Assembly (NCBI GenBank): GCA_002423125.1
Contig: DIUW01000045.1
Coordinates: 1-64,000, forward strand
Length of the DNA stretch: 64,000 nt
Origin: Legionellaceae bacterium UBA6148
GTDB taxonomy: Bacteria > Pseudomonadota > Gammaproteobacteria > Legionellales > Legionellaceae
Direction: 5' to 3'
Under the pieces are notes generated by a model. The model searched no databases. It worked only from the letters and a program-made list of their open reading frames with translations, and was not told the DNA's origin. The translations under genes and the position numbers were made by a program. Below are positions 35,149 through 45,204 of the stretch, piece after piece (within the stretch, counting starts at the first letter, position 1; each line of letters begins with the position of its first letter).

Positions 35149-35199
35149 ATGAAAACACACCGTGGATGGTATTTGTATGGGAAATCAATTTCTTCATAA
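35149..35199 (+). CDS. Possible 16-codon leader ORF overlapping the giant gene start
   Basis: ATG at 35149 directly follows AGGAAAC, the best Shine-Dalgarno-like sequence in this leader, and encodes MKTHRGWYLYGKSISS. It runs through the start of the giant gene in another frame and stops at 35199. It could set up translational coupling or simply be chance. It is too short for any statistical support. Confidence 0.2.
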   Translation: MKTHRGWYLYGKSISS

Positions 35200-38100
35200 T
35201 TTATCTGAAATGCTGTTTGAGGATGCGGCAGAGAAAGCCATGCTGGAACAGCTGTATCATGCCGCTTATAAACAGCTCGAACTCTCTATTGAGTTATCTG
35301 AAAAAACTCAAAAGATGCTAAAAGTAGCACTGGATACTGAAATCGACATAAATACTCAATTACCGAGCGATATTGGCGATCAACCATTCGATGACGTTGA
35401 TAAAATTAAACTCATTCTAAACAATAGAATTGCAGAAGAAGCGCAAAGAACGGCTGAATTTATGGCAGCACAAGCGGATTTGCGCAGTAAAATACCAGCG
35501 GTTGATTTAAGCAAACCCGTCACATTCAACGAAAAATGCATCCGTGATTTCGCAAAAAAATTTACCAACATTCAAGATATGACCATCACTCTCGCCGATG
35601 CACCTCCGTCAGTCAGAAAATTCTTACCTCAACTGTATCAAACAGTGTTCGTCAATCTTGACAAGAAGCAACAGGAAGAAGAGTTAAGAAAATTGGTATC
35701 GGACTCTCCTGATAGCGTCAAAATAATCCTTGACGAATCAATTTCAACCTACAATGCAACAACCGACCTCAAATTAAAGCTTGAAAGTAAACAGCTTGTG
35801 CACATGATACTGTTTGAAATGATTCAACAACGAACAGCGGCTATTTCTGCGGACGATGATCCCGTTCCTAACGATAAAAAGCGGATCGCTTTTTTGACTG
35901 AGTTGATGGCACAAATCCCGGACGTTGGAGCATCCGATATTCTTGATACGTTTGATGACTATCGAAATGCCGCTCACCAATCCGTTGGAAATCTACTCTA
36001 TCGTGTGGATAAACCATTATCGATTGATACCAACACCGCCAGCATTCGACAAGTACCTCGGAACACCACAATACGGGCCCCTTCTCCCCATGTCGAGGGA
36101 GAAGAGAAAATTGAAGAACATTATTTGAAAGAGCATCAACTACGTGAAAAACTTCGATTTGGTCGTTCCGATTTACGTGACCATGTTCAACGGTATCAAA
36201 AAAACACCGGCAGAGACTTGTTTTGGGCGAGAAACATCCGTGATTTAGAGATGTTTAGCACTGAAGAAACAAAACAGATGTTTGCAGATTTAGAATTATT
36301 CCGCCTCATGAAAAGCACCGAAATTAAACCAGTGTCAGAACTAAAACTGGATAATAAAAAAATCCCAAAATCATTTATGGCAATTCTAAAAAAATTTTCT
36401 GACGCGCTCCATATTTTCACTGAAAAATTTAAGCGTGAAAACTATGAAGGCCTATTTGATTCATTATGCAAACAATTAGATGATCAGTTAAGCATACGCA
36501 ACGATCGCAGTAAAAGTAACGATGCCTCGATTCAGGAATTGCTTAATCAATTTATTAATCAATTAGTCGAACTAAAAATAAATGGAGTATATGGTGGTAG
36601 TGGCACTTTAAATGCTATAAGTGTTGAGTTGCCTAGGGGTGTTTCAATAAATCTAAGTGATTTGAAACCTATTTGTGATAACAAAAAAATTTCTCTAACG
36701 ATTGTTTCGAATAAAAACAACCATGATCCCAAAGTCACTCCTGGAGTTTTATTCGGCAACATGGAGGTACGTGACGTAAAAATAAAGCAAATCGCCCAAA
36801 TTCAACAGGCTCTTAATCTATGTAACAGTAATTTTGAAATTAAGGCGGATGGTGACGGCAACATTAACATTGGGTTTTTTTACACCTCTGTATTAGCTAA
36901 AGGTTGCAGAGATGCTATAAAAGTTCAAAAGGGTTTTGGGAATAATGCTGATACACTCGTGATGGCATTAGTAAATCGGAATAAATTAAGTGAAAACAAC
37001 TGTATATCCAATCAATTTTCTGGCACCTCTCTATCAGAGATTAAAGCTAAAATTCAAGCCCTTATTGACACGCACGAACAATTTTTGGGCACTCACTCGA
37101 AGGAGGAAATCGGTACTGGTGCTGTTCTCCGCCTTCACGGGGATGACAACCACGAGAATTCCGGTGGAGCCCAAAATGCTCCTAAACAATACAAGAAAAC
37201 AACAACTCCACGAACGGCTGCTGCTATTGCAAAGAAAGCAAAACAAACGGAACAAGAAAACGCGGCAAAAAAACAAGAAGCTGCAAGACAAAAATCTGCT
37301 CTACAACTCGAAGCTTATAAAAATTACATAAAAGTATTGGAAAAAAAAGAACAAGAGGTACAGTACAAATCTATAGCCGACTTAAAACTTCCCGCAAATG
37401 ATGAATTGGTCCTGCGCAAAATCATTGAACTCCACAATTATTATCATAAACAACCGACGATATCTCGACCCGAAAACTTGAAACCTATTTTTGATCTCAT
37501 TGCAGAAGGAAAATATAGCGACGCCGTTAAAGCAAAACCTCTAGTCTGGGATGAACACAGCGCCACAATGATTCCAACCGATCCAAGCGCCTTAGTGGAT
37601 AAGGACTATGCAGAAATAGCAAAAAAGGAACTTGCGCTCGTACCTCCGACGCTCCGCAAATTTGTTGAAAAAGCAAAAACGATGACTCAATCCAATACCG
37701 AGCGAGAAACCAAATCAAACGCTTATAAAGCGATCTGGACGAGTGAGCTGAGATCTGAAGAAAAAATTAAGCAATTAACAGAGCTTTACGCCACAGAATA
37801 CACCGAGATGAACGATGTCCTTGGTTTAACAGAGCTAGAACTTGACAATTTAAAACATCACGCGGAGATGATGGCCAAAGATCTTGTGCGTTTAACGGAT
37901 CGTGTTGCATCTGGGGAGCCACTATTAACCCCAGGCGAACAAACAGCCTATTTTAAGGCAATATCCGATATTAAAACAGCGCTAAGCCAACTCAATCCAC
38001 CGATACAATTCAAGAATATTGCATTTAAAATTAAACATACATCAACAGGTCAACAAACCATCGAAGTCAAAGATAAAAATGGGGAAACGCATGCTCTTAC

Positions 38101-41100
38101 CATAAGACTGAGCACCACTCTACCCTACTCACTCATTAAACCATTGGGAGACAACGAATGCATATTTAGCTTCGGGGGGAGTCGTGAAAATGTTGCACCT
38201 TTGGCAAGGTTGGAAACCATTTATGGAAAGAAAAATCGCTTTTTTACGGCTAGTCGAGAGCTCGGCGAAGGCCAATACGGATCGGTTAAATTAGCACGAG
38301 GGTTATTGTCTGGTGTCAATTACGCGATAAAAAAAGGCACGACGATCGATGCATTTAAGGAAACAGCACGACAAAATCCAAAATTGCGCGGCAGAACCAG
38401 ACTCGAAGATCCTTTAGCCAAAGCAGAGTATGACGCCCAAATGAGGCTTAAAAAAACTCAAATTGATGAGAACTCACTGGATGGTGGTTTTGATATTCTA
38501 TATTCTGAAGCACGCGATAAACCGAGGGTTGTCGGGGAGTTGTTTAAAACAGAAACCATTAACGAGTACACATTAATAACCCGAGTAGCACCTGGATCGA
38601 CCCTTGCCGACTTGGCACAGGAGCAACTCAGTCAATACTCAAAAGGGGAAGAAGCTTATCATAATCCGCTTAAACGCCCTGACGCTGAAACTCATTTACT
38701 GGATAATCTGATAGCCAACTTAACCATGGCCGAAGATATTGTGAGTGAGGCCGAACAATTTGCACGTCAATTTTCACACAACGACATTAAACCAGAAAAT
38801 GTGATGGTTAAAAAAATGTCCGATGGACATTATAAAGTGAGCTTTATTGATTGGGCAACGCAAGGATCTTTGGGTGTTAACCCACGATTACAAATCCTTC
38901 ATGGTCCTGGATTCAACTGTACTCCTGCTTATATTTCAACCGCGGCTGTTTGGAAAGACGGCCAACCATGGGAAAGTCCAGAAGGTAACAATGACGATAC
39001 AATCATAAAAGGGAACGACCCCGTCATGGATGATTTGGCCTTAACCGGCCTGGCATTTGGCATATGTAACCGTAAAGCTTATTTTACCACCTTAAAAGGA
39101 CGGATTGTAAATGACTACACGGTATCTGGTGTACTCAGCAAAGATGCTTCCGATCATTTAATAATTGATGATAATGAACAATTTAATAAATTTTTTGCTT
39201 GCGAAGAGAAGGACAAGATGAGCAACACATCAGCAGACGACCCATCTGCAGTAATGTATATCCCATCCAGTAAACGTAACGGTGAACCCCTTCATCTCTA
39301 TCGATTGTTAAAGGGAATACAAGCAAATTGCGATGAAACACCTGAAGATGCCGACAAAAAACAAATAAGTGAAACCATTCAAGCGATTTTAGATCGCGTT
39401 CACCTATCCATGGAAAGTGGGATAGGTCTGCCTAAATCGAAGCTTAAAGCACTCTGTAAAGAGGCCCGCGATTGCGTCAACACAATGCAAAAAATGGCCG
39501 ATACTCATCAGCCAATATCCAGCAAAAATGCCGAAACGTTTCAAGAAGCCGTCGAGAGAAGCAAGAACCGGGATGTAAGCGAGTTATCAACCATAACCAA
39601 GCCAAACCTCATCAGTGATTTAGAAATATTATGCACTTACCCAAAGAGTAAAGAGGAGGAGGCACTCGCGCTCCCAATCCTTGAGCAGATAACACCTGTG
39701 TGGTTATGCGATGATGTTCTCAGCAATACGACTGCACCAAGTCGGAATTTATTAAAACACTGTATTTCAGGCGGACAATCCACCATTCTCGCACTCTTAT
39801 TAAAGAAGATAAAAAAACCAGAACTCCAAGCATTAGTAAGGGAACAAGGGCTGCTACACCATGCCCTGCAACAGCAATTTAGATTGAATCAAGTTGACAT
39901 GGCCAAAAATATTTTGGGCGCACTAACAGATTCCGGCATGAATGATGAAGATCTATTCACGCTTATGATGCAAGAATATGGCCCTCATGAAAATCAACTC
40001 CCAGCGCCTCCTGACCTACTTTGGTCAACCAATGCATTTCATATTGCGATTCGAAATAACCATTATGAACAGTTAAGGCTCATATTAAAATACCTTCCTA
40101 AGGGCCACGCCAACGACTCTGAGATAAAAAAAGCACTCCATCTTGCCGCCTTAAAGTATCGCCCCGAATTATTCGATATAATATTAGATACCTATAACAA
40201 AAAAAACTCGACTCACCCATTCAATCAACGCGACATTCTCGAGATGAAGTACCCTCCAGATAATATGTCTCCTTATCATCTTTTTTTACGACAAGCAGCA
40301 ACAATCGACAAGATTCCTTTAAACGGATTTACAACAGACGATGGCAGCAGTAAATTACTCGGACAAGCGTTTCTATTAACACCACCAGCCTATCCCTGCT
40401 TAATTGCTGCGGCACATGGTCATTACCAAGGTATAAAGGCGTTGTTACAGATGGCTGGCCAAATCGATTTAACGGATGATGATAAAAAAACGTTATTAAC
40501 ACAAACCGACGCCTATGGAAAGAATATTCTCAACTATCTGCTGGAACAGCACCAAATCGGTCATGTTTCAGAATTTATTAAAGATATTCGCACACTATGT
40601 CCACAAAATCACACAGAGATTATGCGTGACTTGATCACTCACCCTCACCCAACCAATCCTTTAAGAAAATTTTTAGACGCTTCAGACGATCCAAGCATAA
40701 AATTTGCAGGGCTAAAGCAGTTGCTTGATGCCGTTTGTATCAAACAGGAAGGGAGAGAATTCCCCCCTGAAGAACAACAAAAAGCACGCTTGATGGTGTT
40801 ATTAGTTCATTATGATTGGCTGATCAAGCAAGCCCAAGATTCTAAAAATAACGATCATTTAAGACAATTGCTTCGCGATACCGCATTAAGCATTCCTAAC
40901 CAACAAATTCTATTTAAAATACTCCTCACACGTAGCCCTGATAATTCAGAAGCACGCGAACTATTCAATCATTACTTTAGTGAGGTTATGCTGGGAGAGC
41001 ATGATGAAATTCAGCGCCAAACAACCCTACTCGAGTCAAAAATTCCGAGTGTTTTAAAAGAAGTGGCATTGCAACGAAACGATCATAATGAATTTTTGCG

Positions 41101-44100
41101 ACTGTTGGCTGAAAGAGAACAAAAATTAATACTTGCATTCAAACAGCATGTAGCACAATTAACAATAAAGCTGGCTGCAGTAGAAAATAAATGGCTTGAA
41201 CAAACACGCTTGGTAGCAGTAGCTCAAGAGGAATCGGCACGTTTGGCAATCGATATCGCCGGACAAGAAATCCTATTCGCTCAAGAAAAGATTTTTTTAG
41301 AGGAGAAATTTAAACTGGCTTTATCCAGCGCGGACAAAGACAACAAAGATGCGATTCATCAAATAACCCTTGCTCATGAAGATGAAATCAAAACTCTGAC
41401 GACTCAACATGAACAGAAAAAAACAGAATCTGATCAATCCCTGAAACAATCTAAAGAACGCGTATCACTACTCAACAAGAGTATGGGGGGGGTGATATCT
41501 AATTTAGAAAAATTAAGGAAGAGCAAGGCTGAACTATCCACATTAGTTCAGAGCAATACTGCTGAAACTAAGCAAGCGATAGCAACGTTTGCAGCCCGTC
41601 TTCTTATATTAGAAGAAAATGAGAAGCGACTTGAAATAAATGTTGCGGAATTACACGGCGCTAATGCTCTATTGGATCAACAGGTTCACACATTGACAGA
41701 GGGCAATACGAGTCTTCAATCAACGGTTGTAAATTTAAATACCCATATTTCACTCCTTCAAACACAATTAACCACTACAGAAGAGCTGGTGCAAACAACA
41801 AATAATCAGGTTGAAATACTATCAGCGCAATTAACTCTCCAGGAAAAAGAAACTGCTGCCGTGCAGGAGAAAATGCGTACTGAAAAGCAACAATATGAAG
41901 ATGAATATCGTCGCTTAGAAAATGCTCTAAAAGAAGCTGAGGAAAGTAACAGTAATACCATTTCTAATCTTGATGCTCAACTGGCGGAATTAACAGAGCA
42001 GCATGCTCAAAAAGAATTAGCTTCAAGCCGTCAACTAAAACAATATGATACCGATAACCAAGCGTTATCCAAGCAAGTGGGCGAGTTACAATCGGCCTTA
42101 AATTCAGAACAAGCCAGAAGAGAGGTATTAGTAGAAAATCTACGCGGAGAGATTCGCGGTAATGAGGCTCAACTAGCACAACGCCAAGAAGAGCTGACAC
42201 CGCTCTATCGTAATATTGATGCCTTGCAAAGGCAAATCAATGCCAACAAAGAAAAAGGTATGTTGACGGAGGAAGAAAGCAGCGTAAAAGTTCAAGTGGC
42301 GCTATGGATAGTTCAACATGAACGATTTAGCGCCAATATAATAGAGCAAACTACAATAAACGCTCAGTTAAAATCTGAATTAAATGAAGATAATGTAAAA
42401 TTGGAGCAAGCAAAATTAACAGTAGATCAGATCCACCATGCCGCATCCCAGAGTCAAGAGCAACATCAATCCAAGGTGAGTGAGCTTGAAGAACAAATTT
42501 TAACGGAAAATATAGAAGACAGGGATGTCACTTCTCTGCTAGTGAGCTTGAAAAATGAAAATACCGAATATCACAAGATAAATACACAATATGTAACTCA
42601 GTTAAAAAAATTAACTTTGCAAATAAACTCATTGGAGATAAATAATCATCACAGATACATTGCGTTAACTCACAATGCGAAAACAATCGATCAGCTGCTG
42701 ATAAATGGCGACAATTTAATCCATTCTTACAACTTATTAGAAAACATCCAGAATCTACTTCAAGCTGAAGAGAAAAATGCACTAACTGATAAATTTTCAT
42801 CTATAACTCGTTATTTAACAGAAGCAAGAACAATAGACCATAAAAAAATGAAGCGTGATAGCAATACATTAATTACTAAAGCTCTAACGCTTAAAAACTC
42901 AATTACGCAACTGACTGATGAGCTTACGAGCAGCTTACAAACAAAAGTAAGCGAACTGAGCATGAAATATTTAAATCAACAAATGACAACTGATCGCTTC
43001 AAAGAAACACTCAAACAGGATACTAAAGGATTACAGTATCGATTTGGTGCTGTATTTAATCAATTTGAAAAGGACACAACGACTGCTGAAAATGAGCGAT
43101 ATTTATTAGATCAGTCGAAAAAAGACTTAGCTAGTGCTTTAGAGGATTCGAACCATCTCCAACTAAGAATTCAGCAATTAAATCAAACTTACAATTCGGT
43201 AACGCAACAACGGTCGTCAACTGAAATTGGGAATAGCGAACAAAGTCAACTTAACGCCCAGCTTGAAAGGGGGCGATGTCAGTATGAAGAAGATAAAGCT
43301 GCATTGACAAGAGAACTGGAAGAATTGACCAAAAAAACCACGGAAATAAGTCAAAAAGTGCAAAAGCAACAGCAACAAATTACATCGCTGCAATTAATCA
43401 TGCGTTTTTCACATCAAGCACTTTCAGACATTATAGAGGGTTCTGAGCGATTGATTAAAAATAAAGAATCATTTTCTGAGGAAGACCAGACATTAGCTAA
43501 CACATTAGCAGCAAAATCTAAAGAATTACAGCAAAAAATAAACTCTCTGTATGACAATCTCGAAACATGTGAGACTCAAAATGTTGAATTACAAACCTCC
43601 GTGGAGTCCCTGACACAGAATAATACACAGTCCTTGTATATGCTCACGTCGGTAAGCAGCCAAGTTGAACGTTTAACCTCACACATAACGTTATTATCTG
43701 CTCAATTGGATGAAAAAGCCAAGGAAACTCACGCAATCCGTACTGAATTGGCAGAAACAAAACAAACCTTAGCGACCTCGCAAAAAAAACAAGACGCCAC
43801 AACTCAACGCATCCAAGGAATAAAAGACAAAATCAAACAATTGACCTTAGAACTAAAGACTGCTATAGCTGAAAATACGCATCTAAGAAAGAAGTTAGGA
43901 CCGTCTAAGACTGATAAAAAAGTTAAAAATCGTTTAAAAAAAGAATTGCTAAAACAGTTGACTACAATAAAAACAGCTCAGAAAACCATACAGGATTTAC
44001 AAGTATCGCAACAAGCGATGTCAACTGAACATGGGGCATTAACGCAATCATTGGCAGAAAGAACCATAGAGAACACTGAATTAAAGACAACTCAGGAAGA

Positions 44101-45103
44101 ATTACAACAACAATTTGATCAAGTCGAAGAACAATTAGAAGAAAAAACGACTGAAATTCAGCAGCTCACTACCAAGCAAGCAAGAATACGAGAGTCGATA
44201 CAAATGACTCAGCAACAATCAAATGAATTAAAGGAAACAATAACCATTTTAAATAGAACGTATCGTAGAAACATGACTCGCCTGACGGCAAAATTTGATC
44301 GAACGAAATCAAGATATCGAGCTGTAGTCGCTCAATTGAAGAACAAATTGAAGGATGCCAATGCGCGCTATCCCGCTAAAATAACGCCCGATCAAGTCGT
44401 GACAACAACCCCAATCGATCCTCCGACGCCTCCATTAAAGAAGCAAAAAACAACAACACCGCTGGCTATTTTTGCCTCTCTTCAAGAGATAGAAAAAACA
44501 TCACTCTTTGTCCAACCCGATGATCCTGTCATCACGATTAACTACACATATACCGAATTGGAACCCGAGCAAATCAAACAATTTAAATCAGAAGGCTTAT
44601 ACGTCCATTCACCATCGGGGCAACAATTTAATCTATCCATGATCAAGAATGGTGAAGCTAAGGCCATCATGACGCAGGAAGACGCCAAAGCGGATGAGAA
44701 TGAGAATGAGGCGAAATATAAGCAACGCATCGCAGTCACCATCATCAGCATGATTGATAATGTATTGGCATACAGTGATCATGTGGAGATAAAAACAGAA
44801 GATCCCTTCATTGCAGCAATTGCCAACGAATATATTCAATTTTTAACAAATAAGATAGACGTGCAAGCTGTTCACTTTACAGTAGAGACTAACACTGAAG
44901 ATACAAATGGCATTCACGCACAAAAGGCGAGTGAGATATTTGATAAACTCAAGCTTAGTATCACTCAACACCTGAATCAAGTAGATAACGAGACCAACGG
45001 AACCGTCAATAAGAGTTTTGTTCACTTCAAAAAACAATATCAAATCATGCGTAAGGAAGAGACTGGACAGCAAAACGATCCAGAAAATCCAGAACCACGC
45101 TGA
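35162..45103 (+). CDS. Giant protein: kinase-like domain, ankyrin-like region, long coiled coil
   Basis: An uninterrupted 9.9-kb frame of 3,313 residues from GTG 35162; an ATG at 35177 is equally plausible. No signal peptide. Residues 1-1000 are mostly helical and unrecognised, with a Lys/Ala-rich stretch near 680-725. A protein-kinase-like domain spans about 1025-1330: glycine loop GEGQYGSV (1035-1042), Lys1057 in YAIKKG, catalytic loop HNDIKPEN (H1206, D1208, N1213) and D1230 in FIDWA in place of DFG. About 1525-1830 resembles ankyrin repeats (FHIAIRNNHYEQLRLIL, CLIAAAHGHYQGIKALL). About 1985-3075 is heptad-rich coiled coil. A Pro/Thr linker (about 3080-3100) precedes a 210-residue C-terminal domain ending in a Glu-rich tail. 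It resembles large Legionella-type effectors, but export is not shown. Confidence 0.85.
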   Translation: MDGICMGNQFLHNLSEMLFEDAAEKAMLEQLYHAAYKQLELSIELSEKTQKMLKVALDTEIDINTQLPSDIGDQPFDDVDKIKLILNNRIAEEAQRTAEFMAAQADLRSKIPAVDLSKPVTFNEKCIRDFAKKFTNIQDMTITLADAPPSVRKFLPQLYQTVFVNLDKKQQEEELRKLVSDSPDSVKIILDESISTYNATTDLKLKLESKQLVHMILFEMIQQRTAAISADDDPVPNDKKRIAFLTELMAQIPDVGASDILDTFDDYRNAAHQSVGNLLYRVDKPLSIDTNTASIRQVPRNTTIRAPSPHVEGEEKIEEHYLKEHQLREKLRFGRSDLRDHVQRYQKNTGRDLFWARNIRDLEMFSTEETKQMFADLELFRLMKSTEIKPVSELKLDNKKIPKSFMAILKKFSDALHIFTEKFKRENYEGLFDSLCKQLDDQLSIRNDRSKSNDASIQELLNQFINQLVELKINGVYGGSGTLNAISVELPRGVSINLSDLKPICDNKKISLTIVSNKNNHDPKVTPGVLFGNMEVRDVKIKQIAQIQQALNLCNSNFEIKADGDGNINIGFFYTSVLAKGCRDAIKVQKGFGNNADTLVMALVNRNKLSENNCISNQFSGTSLSEIKAKIQALIDTHEQFLGTHSKEEIGTGAVLRLHGDDNHENSGGAQNAPKQYKKTTTPRTAAAIAKKAKQTEQENAAKKQEAARQKSALQLEAYKNYIKVLEKKEQEVQYKSIADLKLPANDELVLRKIIELHNYYHKQPTISRPENLKPIFDLIAEGKYSDAVKAKPLVWDEHSATMIPTDPSALVDKDYAEIAKKELALVPPTLRKFVEKAKTMTQSNTERETKSNAYKAIWTSELRSEEKIKQLTELYATEYTEMNDVLGLTELELDNLKHHAEMMAKDLVRLTDRVASGEPLLTPGEQTAYFKAISDIKTALSQLNPPIQFKNIAFKIKHTSTGQQTIEVKDKNGETHALTIRLSTTLPYSLIKPLGDNECIFSFGGSRENVAPLARLETIYGKKNRFFTASRELGEGQYGSVKLARGLLSGVNYAIKKGTTIDAFKETARQNPKLRGRTRLEDPLAKAEYDAQMRLKKTQIDENSLDGGFDILYSEARDKPRVVGELFKTETINEYTLITRVAPGSTLADLAQEQLSQYSKGEEAYHNPLKRPDAETHLLDNLIANLTMAEDIVSEAEQFARQFSHNDIKPENVMVKKMSDGHYKVSFIDWATQGSLGVNPRLQILHGPGFNCTPAYISTAAVWKDGQPWESPEGNNDDTIIKGNDPVMDDLALTGLAFGICNRKAYFTTLKGRIVNDYTVSGVLSKDASDHLIIDDNEQFNKFFACEEKDKMSNTSADDPSAVMYIPSSKRNGEPLHLYRLLKGIQANCDETPEDADKKQISETIQAILDRVHLSMESGIGLPKSKLKALCKEARDCVNTMQKMADTHQPISSKNAETFQEAVERSKNRDVSELSTITKPNLISDLEILCTYPKSKEEEALALPILEQITPVWLCDDVLSNTTAPSRNLLKHCISGGQSTILALLLKKIKKPELQALVREQGLLHHALQQQFRLNQVDMAKNILGALTDSGMNDEDLFTLMMQEYGPHENQLPAPPDLLWSTNAFHIAIRNNHYEQLRLILKYLPKGHANDSEIKKALHLAALKYRPELFDIILDTYNKKNSTHPFNQRDILEMKYPPDNMSPYHLFLRQAATIDKIPLNGFTTDDGSSKLLGQAFLLTPPAYPCLIAAAHGHYQGIKALLQMAGQIDLTDDDKKTLLTQTDAYGKNILNYLLEQHQIGHVSEFIKDIRTLCPQNHTEIMRDLITHPHPTNPLRKFLDASDDPSIKFAGLKQLLDAVCIKQEGREFPPEEQQKARLMVLLVHYDWLIKQAQDSKNNDHLRQLLRDTALSIPNQQILFKILLTRSPDNSEARELFNHYFSEVMLGEHDEIQRQTTLLESKIPSVLKEVALQRNDHNEFLRLLAEREQKLILAFKQHVAQLTIKLAAVENKWLEQTRLVAVAQEESARLAIDIAGQEILFAQEKIFLEEKFKLALSSADKDNKDAIHQITLAHEDEIKTLTTQHEQKKTESDQSLKQSKERVSLLNKSMGGVISNLEKLRKSKAELSTLVQSNTAETKQAIATFAARLLILEENEKRLEINVAELHGANALLDQQVHTLTEGNTSLQSTVVNLNTHISLLQTQLTTTEELVQTTNNQVEILSAQLTLQEKETAAVQEKMRTEKQQYEDEYRRLENALKEAEESNSNTISNLDAQLAELTEQHAQKELASSRQLKQYDTDNQALSKQVGELQSALNSEQARREVLVENLRGEIRGNEAQLAQRQEELTPLYRNIDALQRQINANKEKGMLTEEESSVKVQVALWIVQHERFSANIIEQTTINAQLKSELNEDNVKLEQAKLTVDQIHHAASQSQEQHQSKVSELEEQILTENIEDRDVTSLLVSLKNENTEYHKINTQYVTQLKKLTLQINSLEINNHHRYIALTHNAKTIDQLLINGDNLIHSYNLLENIQNLLQAEEKNALTDKFSSITRYLTEARTIDHKKMKRDSNTLITKALTLKNSITQLTDELTSSLQTKVSELSMKYLNQQMTTDRFKETLKQDTKGLQYRFGAVFNQFEKDTTTAENERYLLDQSKKDLASALEDSNHLQLRIQQLNQTYNSVTQQRSSTEIGNSEQSQLNAQLERGRCQYEEDKAALTRELEELTKKTTEISQKVQKQQQQITSLQLIMRFSHQALSDIIEGSERLIKNKESFSEEDQTLANTLAAKSKELQQKINSLYDNLETCETQNVELQTSVESLTQNNTQSLYMLTSVSSQVERLTSHITLLSAQLDEKAKETHAIRTELAETKQTLATSQKKQDATTQRIQGIKDKIKQLTLELKTAIAENTHLRKKLGPSKTDKKVKNRLKKELLKQLTTIKTAQKTIQDLQVSQQAMSTEHGALTQSLAERTIENTELKTTQEELQQQFDQVEEQLEEKTTEIQQLTTKQARIRESIQMTQQQSNELKETITILNRTYRRNMTRLTAKFDRTKSRYRAVVAQLKNKLKDANARYPAKITPDQVVTTTPIDPPTPPLKKQKTTTPLAIFASLQEIEKTSLFVQPDDPVITINYTYTELEPEQIKQFKSEGLYVHSPSGQQFNLSMIKNGEAKAIMTQEDAKADENENEAKYKQRIAVTIISMIDNVLAYSDHVEIKTEDPFIAAIANEYIQFLTNKIDVQAVHFTVETNTEDTNGIHAQKASEIFDKLKLSITQHLNQVDNETNGTVNKSFVHFKKQYQIMRKEETGQQNDPENPEPR

Positions 45104-45132
45104 TAAACTTAAACTGTTCCGTGCTTTAAACC

Positions 45133-45162
45133 CTGGGTTGCTTCACTGCGTTCGCAATGACG
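45133..45162. repeat. Fragment of a dispersed GTCATTGCGA-type repeat
   Basis: On the minus strand this reads TCGTCATTGCGAACGCAGTG followed by AAGCAACCCAGG. It is one arm of the palindromic repeat family whose full copy is at 63437-63502; a shorter fragment lies at 54583-54602. It sits just after the giant gene, between it and the convergent aroA. Confidence 0.6.
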
Positions 45163-45204
45163 AATTTTTGTGTACATTTATAGTGAGTGCTCTGCAGAGC
45201 TACC

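Noticed and set aside
37034..37291. Cys/Phe-rich minus-strand frame inside the giant gene
   Set aside because: It is the reverse reading of a Lys/Ala-rich segment; composition is an artefact.
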